A stretch of 64,000 nucleotides of DNA, from assembly GCF_009931115.1 (NCBI RefSeq), contig NZ_CP047491.1, positions 372,001-436,000 of the forward strand, given 5' to 3'. Each line of letters begins with the position of its first letter. Position 1 is the first letter of the stretch. The position numbers and the translations under genes are program-made. This document shows positions 53,934 to 63,609 of this stretch, in pieces. A model generated the notes under the pieces. That model had not been told where the DNA came from, ran no database searches, and worked only from the letters and a program-made list of their open reading frames with translations. This DNA comes from Microbulbifer hydrolyticus (GTDB lineage Bacteria; Pseudomonadota; Gammaproteobacteria; Pseudomonadales; Cellvibrionaceae).

Positions 53934-56591
53934 ATGATTAATCTGGATCTGAAACGACTGATCGAGACGATGACGCCGCATATGCGTAACTCACTCGAGG
54001 GGGCGGCCGGTCTATGCCTGGCACAGAATCAATACAATGTTGAAATAGAACACTGGTTATTGAAGTTGCTGGATCAATCGGATACCGATCTTTTCCACCT
54101 TCTGGAAAAGCACGAAGTGAACCCGTCCAATCTGGCCCGGCAGCTGGCGACGGCGATTGCCGGGTTTAAATCGGGTAGTAGCAGGCCGGCGGCACTGTCG
54201 CCTGCTATCGTCGACCTGGCCAAGAACGGATGGATGCTGGCCTCCATCGACTATGGACACCCGGCAGTCACGTCCGGTCACTTGCTCGCGGCACTGCTGC
54301 TTGAGGAGTCTTCCCGGCGCCAGATACTGGATTCCTGCCCGGAATTGAAGGGCATTGCGCCTGAATCCATCCGCGAAACGGCCCGTGCCATGTTCACCCG
54401 AACCGGTGAATCGAGTCATCTGGCGGTGGACAGGGAAGCGGGTAATGCTACTCCCGCACAGGTCGCCGCCAGCAAGGCGCCATCACTGGACAAGTACACG
54501 GTAAATCTTACCGAGCGTGCACGAAAGGGAGAGATAGACCCTGTACTGGGGCGCGATGAGGAAATCCGGCAATGTATTGATATTCTGACTCGCCGCCGGC
54601 AGAACAATCCGATTCTGACTGGCGAGGCCGGTGTGGGCAAGACGGCAATTGTAGAAGGCTTGGCGCTGAAAATCAGTACCGGCAATGTTCCTGAGCCCCT
54701 CCGCGACGTTGCGGTGCGGACCCTGGATCTTGGGCTTCTGCAGGCGGGCGCAAGCGTAAAAGGCGAATTTGAAAACCGGCTCAAGTCGGTAATCCAGGAA
54801 GTGCAGGCTTCCACTACCCCAATTATCCTGTTTATCGACGAGGCGCACACAATGATCGGCGCGGGAGGAAAGGAAGGGCAAGGTGATGCGGCCAACCTTC
54901 TCAAACCTGCGCTGGCAAGAGGTGAGCTTCGGACGCTTGCTGCTACAACCTGGGCCGAGTACAAGAAGTATTTTGAGCGCGATCCGGCGCTTACACGTCG
55001 CTTTCAGGTAGTGAAAGTAGAAGAGCCAGATGAAGCCAGCGCTGTGGATATGATGCGTGGTGTCGCGACAAATCTGGAAGAGCACCACAAGGTGCGTATT
55101 CTGGATGAGGCGATTGTAGCGTCAGTGAAACTTTCGCATCGCTACATACCGGGTCGGCAGCTTCCGGATAAATCCGTCAGCTTGCTGGATACCGCCTGCG
55201 CCAGAGTCGCCCTGAGCCAGTCCTCCACGCCAGCCGCGATAGAAGATGCACAGCGAACCATCGAAAGTACTGACAGGACTATCGAAAAGCTACGTAGGGA
55301 GCATGCTGCTACAGGCGCGCATGAAGAGATCCTTGAGAGCCTGGCGGCGACAAAGAGCGAAGCTGAAAACCGTATGGAACTTCTTGGCGGCCAGCACCGG
55401 CGGGAACTCGAGCTGATTTCCAGGATTCGGGCTCTGCGCGATCAGATTGACGATGCCTTCAACGCAGGTGAAGGGGCAAAAAGCCTGGACGATTCTGTTG
55501 TTGGTGATTTCAAGCAAGAACTGGCAGAGCTGACAGCACAGTTGCGTGAAGTTCAGGGTGAAGCGCCGCTGACGCAGCCGGACGTGGATGAGCAGGCGAT
55601 TGCCGAGGTGATTGCCAACTGGACAGGGATTCCGGTTGGAAAAATGGTGTCCAATGAAATTCAGGCGGTTCAGGCATTGGCCGAGCGGCTCAATGAAAGA
55701 GTAATTGGCCAGCCCCACGCGCTGGAAGCCGTAGCACAGGCGATACGAACATCTCGCGCCGGACTCACTGATTCGCGCAAGCCGGTCGGAGTATTCTTGT
55801 TTTGTGGCACCAGTGGCGTCGGCAAGACGGAAACCGCGCTGGCATTAGCGGACACGCTATTTGGTGGCGAGCATAATATCACGACGATTAACATGTCTGA
55901 GTTCAAGGAAGAGCATAAAGTATCAATGCTGCTGGGCTCTCCACCCGGGTACGTAGGCTTTGGTGAGGGTGGGGTACTGACGGAAGCGGCGCGTCGAAAA
56001 CCTTACTCGGTCATTCTTCTGGATGAAATGGAAAAGGCCCACCCGGGCGTTCAGGACATTTTTTATAGTCTTTTCGACAAAGGCACCATCAAAGATGGAG
56101 AAGGCCGGGACATCGACTTCAAGAATACCGTGATTATAATGACTTCAAACGCCGGTGAGGACGCAATACGGGCGATTTTCGATCAGGTTGAAGAAAAACC
56201 TGAGCCGGATGTATTGATGGAAAATATACGTCCATATCTACTAAAAAAATTCAAGCCGGCTTTCCTGGGCCGTGCAAACGTAATTGCTTACTATCCGCTG
56301 GATGACGAAAACCTGGTGGAAATCTGCAAGATCAATATGCGCCGTATTGAAAAGCGTGTTCGCGATCACTATGGTGCCCGCTTCAGTTACGACGACGACG
56401 TGCTTATCAATATCGTTGCCCGCTGTCAGGAGGCCGACACCGGTGCACGTAATATTGAAGTAATTCTAAACCGCACATTATTGCCGTCACTGGCAAGCGA
56501 GTGTCTGGATAAAATGGCCAAAGGTGAGGAAGTGACCACTATCCATGTGGGTGCCGACAATGACGGTGGATTCACCTATGAAGTAGGCTGA
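53934..56591 (+). CDS. tssH: T6SS sheath-recycling ATPase TssH (ClpV)
   Basis: 885 residues. ClpV-type N-domain (about 1-145), AAA1 with Walker A GEAGVGKTA (about 230) and GNVPEPLRDV, and a middle-domain coiled coil (about 410-530). AAA2 has Walker A GTSGVGKTE (about 624), LLGSPPGYVGFGEGG and the D2-small tail. ClpV pulls TssC N-termini to recycle contracted sheath. It closes the plus-strand operon. Confidence 0.96.
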   Translation: MINLDLKRLIETMTPHMRNSLEGAAGLCLAQNQYNVEIEHWLLKLLDQSDTDLFHLLEKHEVNPSNLARQLATAIAGFKSGSSRPAALSPAIVDLAKNGWMLASIDYGHPAVTSGHLLAALLLEESSRRQILDSCPELKGIAPESIRETARAMFTRTGESSHLAVDREAGNATPAQVAASKAPSLDKYTVNLTERARKGEIDPVLGRDEEIRQCIDILTRRRQNNPILTGEAGVGKTAIVEGLALKISTGNVPEPLRDVAVRTLDLGLLQAGASVKGEFENRLKSVIQEVQASTTPIILFIDEAHTMIGAGGKEGQGDAANLLKPALARGELRTLAATTWAEYKKYFERDPALTRRFQVVKVEEPDEASAVDMMRGVATNLEEHHKVRILDEAIVASVKLSHRYIPGRQLPDKSVSLLDTACARVALSQSSTPAAIEDAQRTIESTDRTIEKLRREHAATGAHEEILESLAATKSEAENRMELLGGQHRRELELISRIRALRDQIDDAFNAGEGAKSLDDSVVGDFKQELAELTAQLREVQGEAPLTQPDVDEQAIAEVIANWTGIPVGKMVSNEIQAVQALAERLNERVIGQPHALEAVAQAIRTSRAGLTDSRKPVGVFLFCGTSGVGKTETALALADTLFGGEHNITTINMSEFKEEHKVSMLLGSPPGYVGFGEGGVLTEAARRKPYSVILLDEMEKAHPGVQDIFYSLFDKGTIKDGEGRDIDFKNTVIIMTSNAGEDAIRAIFDQVEEKPEPDVLMENIRPYLLKKFKPAFLGRANVIAYYPLDDENLVEICKINMRRIEKRVRDHYGARFSYDDDVLINIVARCQEADTGARNIEVILNRTLLPSLASECLDKMAKGEEVTTIHVGADNDGGFTYEVG

Positions 56592-56603
56592 TAGTACACC
56601 GGC

Positions 56604-56630
56604 TGACCTGGCATTATCGCTGCCAGGTCA
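56604..56630 (+). terminator. perfect hairpin after tssH
   Basis: TGACCTGGCA (56604-56613) and TGCCAGGTCA (56621-56630) form a perfect 10-bp stem around TTATCGC. No T-run follows, so it may need Rho or act only as an mRNA-end stabiliser. The rest of the gap to the PAAR gene shows no gene. Confidence 0.5.
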
Positions 56631-56865
56631 ACCGGCGTCATGAGAAAAAAGTAGTGCACGGTTCTACTGGCACGGGAAAAGCGCTGCTTCATATTTGCGA
56701 GTTGTTGCGGCATTTCTGCCAGAATTCTGTAAAAGCACTCGCGAGACTTGCCACATCCTTATATTAAATTGGCTATCCCGTGTGCTTCCTCAATTCTCCA
56801 AAATACAGTTTGTAGCGATAGAGTGCAGCATCAAGTGAAAAAATCTTGCGTCACCGGTCAGCCAT

Positions 56866-57159
56866 TTAACCCCCGATAAGTACCGTTGGACAGCCGACAA
56901 CTATCTTCCCACCGTGTGTTGTCGAGTCCCCCATGCGGGCGGCGGGCTTGCCCTGGATGAGCACCGTCGCGCTACCCATGGCTATGGTATCCGGGGGGCC
57001 AATACAGGTGCAGGTGCTGCCAGCAGTCGCTGCAGGCAGCTTGCCGACGAGCACTGTAGGGCCGCCCGGCGAGAGTATTGGGCCTCCCACATGTGGCACG
57101 GTGCCTGTGGTCATGGGGCATACATGCATATCGGTAATTCGTGATGCGGGCTTTCCCAT
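56866..57159 (-). CDS. PAAR-domain T6SS spike-tip protein
   Basis: 97 residues, PAAR only. GKPASRITDMHVCPM and GKPAARMGDSTTHGG are the two PAAR motifs, and the Cys/His residues match the zinc site. It sharpens the VgrG spike. No effector domain is attached, so cargo must bind separately. Third gene of the vgrG operon (6-bp gap). Confidence 0.95.
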   Translation of the reverse strand: MGKPASRITDMHVCPMTTGTVPHVGGPILSPGGPTVLVGKLPAATAGSTCTCIGPPDTIAMGSATVLIQGKPAARMGDSTTHGGKIVVGCPTVLIGG

Positions 57160-57165
57160 CGTCGA

Positions 57166-57741
57166 TTACTCTGGTTTCCCGCTACCGCCGCGGGCAAGGC
57201 TGAGACCCATTTGCAGGTAGCGATTGAAGGCCTGCTCGGGGTTTACCGGGTCTGAAATGGAAGCAGAAAGGATGACACTTCCGGCGACCGCATGGGCATA
57301 GAGGTGTGCGGGTGGTTCGATCACCGGCTCACCGGGCGCGGCAAGGCTACCGTGGCACCAGGACGCGGCGGTTGCTGCCCAGCTTGCCGGGGTCTTATGG
57401 CCGGTAATCTCACCCAATTGTTTGCAGATCAGCCGGCGTTCTTCAGTGGGTTTCTTTACCCAGCTCTCCGCGGCGATCAATGCTTTTACGTTGTTTTCAT
57501 CGGTGGCCGGGGTCTGTATGTCTCTGGTGGAAAGGCAGGCCCACCATACAGACTCACGCTTGGGTAGCCCGAGTGCAAGTAGCTTGATGGCGTCGGCGTA
57601 GCAACCTGCTTCGAGAAGTCGAAGAATACTGACTTCCGGCGCCGTATCCGGCACCAGAACCGGCCGCCCCTCGTCGCTGATGTCGATGTTTTGCAGCAGC
57701 TGCTCTGTAGTTACTGCCTCTACTTTAACCAGATCGGTCAT
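57166..57741 (-). CDS. DUF6931-like protein in the vgrG-PAAR operon
   Basis: 191 residues, cytoplasmic, helical. AIKLLALGLPKRESVWWACL and AESWVKKPTEERR resemble the small T6SS-linked family DUF6931. It lies between vgrG (11 bp) and paar (6 bp), the usual position of an adaptor or effector-loading protein. No nuclease, lipase or amidase motif is visible. The name is tentative. Confidence 0.65.
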   Translation of the reverse strand: MTDLVKVEAVTTEQLLQNIDISDEGRPVLVPDTAPEVSILRLLEAGCYADAIKLLALGLPKRESVWWACLSTRDIQTPATDENNVKALIAAESWVKKPTEERRLICKQLGEITGHKTPASWAATAASWCHGSLAAPGEPVIEPPAHLYAHAVAGSVILSASISDPVNPEQAFNRYLQMGLSLARGGSGKPE

Positions 57742-57752
57742 ATCTCAATCCA

Positions 57753-59657
57753 TTAGTTGATCTTGGTTATACCGCCATTCAGGGTAAGCATCGCCCCCGC
57801 TTTTACTTCAGCGGTCGCATCTCCCTTACACGAGAGCATCACTCCCTTAATCTTGATACCAGAGGGGCTGATCGAGATGGTATTACTACCGACCTTCAGG
57901 TCAATTGATGTTTTTGACGTGATTTTTATCGCACCCATCACATCAACGCTCTGAGTACCGGTTTTTATCGCTACTTCCTGGTTTCCAGAATCCAGGGTAA
58001 TCGAGTGATTGCCTTTTATCCTGGTGGTCTGATTGCCCTTGGCGAGGGTGATGCTCTCATCCCCCTCGGCGATGGTAACGTTTCGGTTCTTCTTGATTTC
58101 AAGCGTCTGGTTATTGTCGATTTTGCCACACTGGTCGTTATGAATCAGAAAATTGTGATCTTTTCCTGCCTCCATGTAGACCTCTTCACTGCCTTTTTTA
58201 TCATCAAACCGCAGTTCGTTGTACATGCTGTCTTTAATCTGGGTCTTCCAGCCACTTTGTGTGGCGGTATATTGGGGGCCGGGATTGTCACTATTGAAAA
58301 CGGCGCCAGTCACCAGCGGTCTGTCCGGATCGCCGTTGATATAGTTGATAACGACTTCCTGGCCAACGCGGGGTACAAAGTTTGCGCCCCAGTTCTTTCC
58401 GGAAAACGATTGCATGACGCGGATCCAGCAGCTGTTCTGCTTTGAGTTCCACGGAAACTTGACCTTGAGCTGGGTATAGCGATCTTCCGAGCCAGATGAT
58501 TCCGTGGCTTTAACGTTCACCACTTGCGCGACTTGCGGGGAATGAATTTTCTGTGTGGCAACAAGCGGATCAGGGCGAGGCATCACATTTTCGGGAATAC
58601 ACCTGAATGTATTACGGAATTGCGAATCCTCACTATTGCTGTCCGTCGCGGACAGGCGGACCGAGGTTATCAGGTACTTCCCTTTTTCGGATTTCAGGGT
58701 ATGTGCGAACTTAAAACGCCCACCGGCGCTGAATGGGCTGAAATCGCTTGTTCCCGTTGCCACGTCGAAGCCACTTTCCTGTGCCTCCATTGCGCGCTTT
58801 GTCAATTCTTTGTGGTAGCCATCTTTAAAGGCGTGGGTGCCATCACCGTTGTCTTCAAAGTGGTTCATGCCGTACAAATTCCGGATATACCCTTGAACGC
58901 TGTTCAATTTACTCGTGGTGGTGACGTTCTGCATATTGTCTTTATCTGGCGTGAACTCGTTGTAATCTTTGAGCTCAAAGCCGCCACCATGATAGTTGAA
59001 GCTGCGCTGCCAGCTGTGCACCGAATGTTTGGTTGGATGACTCCCGCCGCCGTCATATTCGATATTTTCTGTGCTGCTATCGTAGAAACTCTTATGATCG
59101 TCGCAAAGCACCATCTCGTGTTTGCCATCGGTCTGAATGAAGTAGTATGCAATGCCCTCTTCAGACATCAGGCGAGTAACAAACTGGAAGTCACTCTCAT
59201 TGAACTGTACGCAGTATTCTCGAGTAAGGTATTCACCGTTCAGTTTGTCGGCGAACGTAACTACGCTGGCGTACTCCCCGAGTACTTCTTTGATGATGTC
59301 GCGCGCCGACTTTTTCTCAAAAATTCGGTTTTTGCCGCCAAGTTGAGAAAACCAGAATCCAGGTTGAATGACTGCCGAGTATTCGCGTAAGCCTTCCGCA
59401 TTCACATCGAGAAGGAAGAAGTGAGTAACATATCCGTGGATGAACTTTTCGGACGGTCCGTAATGGATGCTCACAGTAAATGTCTTGCCGACGATGGCAT
59501 CCTGGGTAATATCGTGGTTGTCGGACAGTAGGCGTATTTGATAGCGATAGGTGCCTGAAATGTGCTCTTCGCCGGAAATCGCCGTGCCAATAAACGTATC
59601 TTGGCCAATTGGGCACTTGGTCCGGATCATGCGTTTATCTTGATTGAGTACAGACAT
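57753..59657 (-). CDS. vgrG: T6SS spike protein VgrG (TssI)
   Basis: 634 residues. The gp27-like part (GTAISGEEHISGTYRYQI, REYCVQFNESDFQFVTRLM) is followed by the gp5 OB-fold (WNSKQNSCWIRVMQ, NFVPRVGQEVVINYINGD) and a beta-helix of Val/Gly repeats. It ends shortly after the helix (LTLNGGITKIN), so there is no C-terminal effector extension. It heads the vgrG-DUF6931-paar operon. Confidence 0.95.
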   Translation of the reverse strand: MSVLNQDKRMIRTKCPIGQDTFIGTAISGEEHISGTYRYQIRLLSDNHDITQDAIVGKTFTVSIHYGPSEKFIHGYVTHFFLLDVNAEGLREYSAVIQPGFWFSQLGGKNRIFEKKSARDIIKEVLGEYASVVTFADKLNGEYLTREYCVQFNESDFQFVTRLMSEEGIAYYFIQTDGKHEMVLCDDHKSFYDSSTENIEYDGGGSHPTKHSVHSWQRSFNYHGGGFELKDYNEFTPDKDNMQNVTTTSKLNSVQGYIRNLYGMNHFEDNGDGTHAFKDGYHKELTKRAMEAQESGFDVATGTSDFSPFSAGGRFKFAHTLKSEKGKYLITSVRLSATDSNSEDSQFRNTFRCIPENVMPRPDPLVATQKIHSPQVAQVVNVKATESSGSEDRYTQLKVKFPWNSKQNSCWIRVMQSFSGKNWGANFVPRVGQEVVINYINGDPDRPLVTGAVFNSDNPGPQYTATQSGWKTQIKDSMYNELRFDDKKGSEEVYMEAGKDHNFLIHNDQCGKIDNNQTLEIKKNRNVTIAEGDESITLAKGNQTTRIKGNHSITLDSGNQEVAIKTGTQSVDVMGAIKITSKTSIDLKVGSNTISISPSGIKIKGVMLSCKGDATAEVKAGAMLTLNGGITKIN

Positions 59658-59796
59658 GTCAGCCCCTGGTCATTATCGATGCCATAAGTCCATTAATTCG
59701 CTAATCCTCGTTCCCGCTCATGTGACCATGGCGGCCATGTGTCTGGTTCACGATGGACTTCTTTGTTGTTACACACGCTCGACTTCTGGTAACGAC

Positions 59797-59834
59797 AAAA
59801 ACCGGACTCGACAGAGCAGTTCTGCAGAGCCCGG
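59797..59834 (-). terminator. intrinsic terminator of hcp
   Basis: On the minus strand CCGGGCTC (59834-59827) and GAGTCCGG (59809-59802) pair, with an inner GCAG/CTGC, followed by five T. It stops hcp transcription before vgrG, so vgrG is expressed separately or by read-through. Confidence 0.7.
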
Positions 59835-59855
59835 CTTGATATTAATGTGACTTGT

Positions 59856-60344
59856 TTACAGCGGAGATGCGGTAGTAAGGTCGTATCCGACGCGCATGTT
59901 TTTCGGGTTCTTGTTGGTTTTGTCAGCGTGTGCCAAGTCGGCTTCAATTTTTGCGAAGCTCAGTGAGATAGACTCGGCTGGGGCACCGCCAGCAGATGCG
60001 GAAATGCTGTAGGAAGAAATCAGAACATCTTCCAGGGTGTAAACGGCAAATTTCTCGACGGAATTTGCACCGGTCTGAACAACGTGAATTTCTACCTTAA
60101 CACCCTCGTCACCAGTTACAGATGACTTGAAAAGACCACCGGACGCTGCGTCGATACGTTTCGTTACCGTTACTTCACTCAGGCTTGGGCGAGTCGCTTC
60201 GCGATTGGCTACCGCTCCGGCCTCCATGGAAATTCCGCGACCGACACCAAAGCTGAAGCTGTCAACTTCAATCCAGTTCTCATAACCTTTTGCAGTCACA
60301 TTGCCTGCAGGTGTATTGCTGTTGAAGTTCATGTAAATAGCCAT
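59856..60344 (-). CDS. hcp: T6SS tube protein Hcp (TssD)
   Basis: 162 residues from ATG 60344, with GAGGG upstream; the frame is open further but the homologous start is here. MAIYMNFNSNTPAGNVTAKG, DSFSFGVGRGISMEAG and EVTVTKRIDAASGGLF are typical of Hcp1-like tube subunits. The protein stacks into the inner tube within the sheath. It is transcribed alone. Confidence 0.95.
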   Translation of the reverse strand: MAIYMNFNSNTPAGNVTAKGYENWIEVDSFSFGVGRGISMEAGAVANREATRPSLSEVTVTKRIDAASGGLFKSSVTGDEGVKVEIHVVQTGANSVEKFAVYTLEDVLISSYSISASAGGAPAESISLSFAKIEADLAHADKTNKNPKNMRVGYDLTTASPL

Positions 60345-60922
60345 TGTTAATCCCTCAATATGGTATGTGGACGATTGTGGAGGTCCCTGCGCTGCGGGAA
60401 TTGCAGAATCTTCAGGGGTGCCGTATTCGGCAGGCGGAGGAGATTTAAGCAGAGCATTCCTCAAAAAAAAACCACATTCTGTAACTATAAAATCGACTCT
60501 GGCACCAATTTATATTCTTTCCCTGAAGATATCCGGATGTTTAATGGCGCGAATAAATTGGATCTGGTACGAATAAATTTCGTAATTCTAAAATAATTAG
60601 ACGGAATTCTGGTGGGCGTATGGCGGGGTTTTAAATTGTACGTTAGTTCCAGGTCTCTAAGTTTTGTCGTTTTTGTTGGTACGTATGTGTTAGTTGCGTC
60701 GCAAGTAGATATGTATGTAAGAAAGTGTAATCAGAAAAGCGATAATTTAAGAGGTAATTAATTGTTGGTGTTAATGGCCTTCGATATACTTCGCGGCCTT
60801 CAGGCATGTGCCTGTTGAATATTTAGGTGTTGATAAGTCGCGGATATGGTTTGTATGCCGGGGCTAGCTAATACCTTGTCGGTGAGAGGGACCACCGTCC
60901 AATTTGCGCCAGGGAGATGGTA
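60345..60922. other. 578-bp AT-rich divergent spacer between hcp and the kinase gene
   Basis: No gene is supported. It holds the hcp ribosome site near 60350 and the kinase ribosome site AGGGAG at 60911-60916. The AT-rich stretch 60470-60750 is a likely regulatory zone for hcp, which is usually highly expressed. I found no convincing sigma-54 site; TGGCAC at 60500-60505 lacks the -12 element. Confidence 0.6.
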
Positions 60923-63508
60923 GTGAATGACAACACCCGCATAGTCAAAACCGCTGCGGAAAACCTTTCAGCATGTGACGACGCAGATGTGACGGTATTC
61001 GTCGGTAACGAGAATACCGGTGCTAACGATCATCCGCCCATCGGGCGTAATCCCGGCCTGGTACCTTCGCGACCTGGCCAATCAGCCGGTACCCCTGATA
61101 ATCCGGACTCAACCGTTATTGTGGATGGCGGCGGCGTCCCCGGCCCTCTGCCCCGTCCAAGAGAGGCCGTGCACTTCGAACCTTCGACTTCGCGTGAGGG
61201 TGCGGTTACCAAAACCGTCATCAAGGGGCGCTTCGAGCTCGATAAGTTACTCGGCGTTGGCGGTATGGGTGCCGTGTACAAGGCCCTTGACCGCCGAAAG
61301 CTCGAGGCGAGTGATAGCGACCCCTATGTCGCTATCAAGCTGCTGAATGAAGACTTCCAGAAGCACCCGGACGCTTTCATCTCCCTGCAGCGGGAAGCGC
61401 GAAAATCCCAGACGCTGGCGCACCCGAACATTGTTACGGTATACGACTTCGACCGCGAGGGCGATCGGGTCTTCATGACAATGGAGTATCTGGAGGGTTC
61501 ACCTCTGGACAAGCTTCTGCGCGAGCGAGTCGGCACCGGATTCGATAAAGAGCGTGCAGAGTCGATACTTCGTGATGTTTCCCGCGCACTGATATACGCC
61601 CACTCCCACCGGATCGTGCACTCAGATTTCAAGCCCGGGAATATTTTCATCACTGCGAAGAAGGGCGCGAAGGTTATCGACTTCGGTATCGCCCGAGCGG
61701 TCTCCGAAGGTGGCATCGCGGCTAAGGCCGGTGAGAAGACGGTTTTCGATGCTGGCACGCTGGGTGCCCTGACGCCTGCCTACGCCAGTCTCGAGATGCT
61801 GAATGGGGGCGAACCGCAGCCCGGAGACGATGTGTTTGCGCTGGGTTGCGTGGCTTACGAGCTGTTCAGCGGACGACACCCATACGGGCGCATACCGGCA
61901 GACAAGGCACTCGAGAAAAAACTCAAGCCCGCTCGTATCCGGGGTCTTAGTCGACGTCAGTGGCGCGCGCTTGAGTCTGCGCTCGCGTTTCGCCGCAAAG
62001 ATCGGCCGGCTGCGGTCGAAGAATTCACCCAGCAGTTCTTTGGTAGCAACCGCTGGAAGTGGATCTCTGGAAGCCTGGGTGTTGCCACGATTGCTGCAGC
62101 GGTTGCCGGATATACCTATCTGGAGCGTGAAAATACGGCGGAGCAGAACCGTGTCCGGATCGAGCTTGAGCAGAAGCACGAAGTTGAATTACTTGAAAGC
62201 AGGATTGCTGACAAGCGGGAGGCAATTGATCGGCTTGTCGAGCTGAGTGTACTAACTCCGTCCTGGGAGCGGGACTTGCGAGTAGAGATCGATGAGTACA
62301 CCGGGCTGAACCCCGCGGATACCGATTATATTGAGGCGGTGATACAGCGTGTCTCGGAGCTATTTGTTTCCGCTGCGACAGGGCAGTTAACGCTCGGCAA
62401 CCTGGATGAGACTGAGCGGATGCTCGAACGCGCCGCTGACTGGAACTACTCCGGTGATGCAGCGCAACAGGTAGAAACTGCCCTGAACCAGGAGAGGGCG
62501 GAGCTGAGGCAGCGACTTGAAGCCGAGCGTATTGCGGCAGCGCGCGAAGCGGAGCGTTTACGAGCACAAGAAGCGCTTGCTCGCAAACGGCAGGCCGAGC
62601 TTGAAAAGCAGCAGAGAATCGACGCTATCGTAGACGACCTGGAAGTCGCCCTGCGTTGCCGGTTTTCGATGGATATCCCCGTGGGCGTTGGTACACCACT
62701 GCGGCAACTGGCAGCGATTGATCAGGTAAAGGGTATCCAGATTCGGCCCGTAATTGCCGATGAGCTGGGAACTTGCCTGAAGCACCTGGCGGGCAGAAGC
62801 CCCACCCGGACCTCCCCCCTGCTGGCGGACTCCCGTGCGCTATTGCCCGCGCAACAAGTGCTGCAGAATTTTGACCTCGATTACTGTGCGCATCTGCAGC
62901 CCGGAAGTGGTGGTCGTGGAGATCGCTATAGCTGCGCAGACCCACTTGTTTCCGGTGGCGAGGGCCCTGAAATGGTGGTGGTAAATGGTGAGGGGGGGCG
63001 GCCATATGCGGTCAGCAAGTATGAGGTGAGTACCGCAGATTTTCGGAAGTACTGTCTCGCCAACGGTGATTGCTCCACTTCATTTGTGGGCGCGCCCGAG
63101 CTGCCGATCCGGAACATCAGCCTTGAACAGGCACAGGGCTACCTTGCCTGGCTGAGCGGCCAGACCGGCCGCGAGTACCGCTTGCCAACTGAGCGCGAAT
63201 GGTTCGCCGCTTCCAGTGTCGATGGCAGAGGTGAGGTTGCTGACCGAAATTGCTTTCTGACCTATGGGGGCATCAGCAAAGGCAGCGAGCTGGTTGCCGT
63301 CAAGGCCGGTACCGGCAACCCATTCGGGTTGCTAAACACAGTCGGCAACGTGCGCGAATGGGTCTGGGGGGCTGACGGGCGGCTCATTGCCGCGGGCGGA
63401 AGTCGTCTGGACCCGATGAGCCGCTGTCTGGTTACCTCAAAGGTCTTTCATAGCGGCGCACCGGATGATGTCACGGGATTCCGTGTGGTGCGTAACCTCA
63501 GCCGCTGA
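60923..63508 (+). CDS. T6SS Ser/Thr kinase fused to a sulfatase-modifying-factor domain (PpkA-like)
   Basis: 861 residues from GTG 60923 (AGGGAG 6 nt before); ATG 60917 is too close to that site. The kinase domain (about 95-350) has LLGVGGMGAVYKALD, VAIKLLNED, HSDFKPGNIF (Ser replaces Arg of HRD, the non-RD type) and VIDFGIARAV. A membrane helix (about 380-400) and a coiled coil (about 420-600) follow. Residues about 680-861 form an FGE-sulfatase fold (YAVSKYEVSTADFRKYC, YRLPTEREWFAAS, NTVGNVREWVWG), probably a periplasmic sensing or binding domain. It most likely phosphorylates the FHA protein TagH. Confidence 0.88.
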   Translation: MNDNTRIVKTAAENLSACDDADVTVFVGNENTGANDHPPIGRNPGLVPSRPGQSAGTPDNPDSTVIVDGGGVPGPLPRPREAVHFEPSTSREGAVTKTVIKGRFELDKLLGVGGMGAVYKALDRRKLEASDSDPYVAIKLLNEDFQKHPDAFISLQREARKSQTLAHPNIVTVYDFDREGDRVFMTMEYLEGSPLDKLLRERVGTGFDKERAESILRDVSRALIYAHSHRIVHSDFKPGNIFITAKKGAKVIDFGIARAVSEGGIAAKAGEKTVFDAGTLGALTPAYASLEMLNGGEPQPGDDVFALGCVAYELFSGRHPYGRIPADKALEKKLKPARIRGLSRRQWRALESALAFRRKDRPAAVEEFTQQFFGSNRWKWISGSLGVATIAAAVAGYTYLERENTAEQNRVRIELEQKHEVELLESRIADKREAIDRLVELSVLTPSWERDLRVEIDEYTGLNPADTDYIEAVIQRVSELFVSAATGQLTLGNLDETERMLERAADWNYSGDAAQQVETALNQERAELRQRLEAERIAAAREAERLRAQEALARKRQAELEKQQRIDAIVDDLEVALRCRFSMDIPVGVGTPLRQLAAIDQVKGIQIRPVIADELGTCLKHLAGRSPTRTSPLLADSRALLPAQQVLQNFDLDYCAHLQPGSGGRGDRYSCADPLVSGGEGPEMVVVNGEGGRPYAVSKYEVSTADFRKYCLANGDCSTSFVGAPELPIRNISLEQAQGYLAWLSGQTGREYRLPTEREWFAASSVDGRGEVADRNCFLTYGGISKGSELVAVKAGTGNPFGLLNTVGNVREWVWGADGRLIAAGGSRLDPMSRCLVTSKVFHSGAPDDVTGFRVVRNLSR

Positions 63509-63609
63509 CTTCGCCTGGGGGCCTCTGGGCGAGCCGCGTTTCATTCTTTATTGATATCGGATCAGCTCCGCAATGTGCGGAGCGATGCATTGTTACAGGG
63601 AATTTGCCA

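Noticed and set aside
58524-59390. A 288-codon plus-strand frame opposite vgrG
   Set aside because: It is antisense to a well-supported VgrG, with no family features and no ribosome site.
60500-60520. A sigma-54 promoter for hcp or the kinase
   Set aside because: TGGCAC is present, but the TTGC -12 element at the proper distance is missing on both strands.
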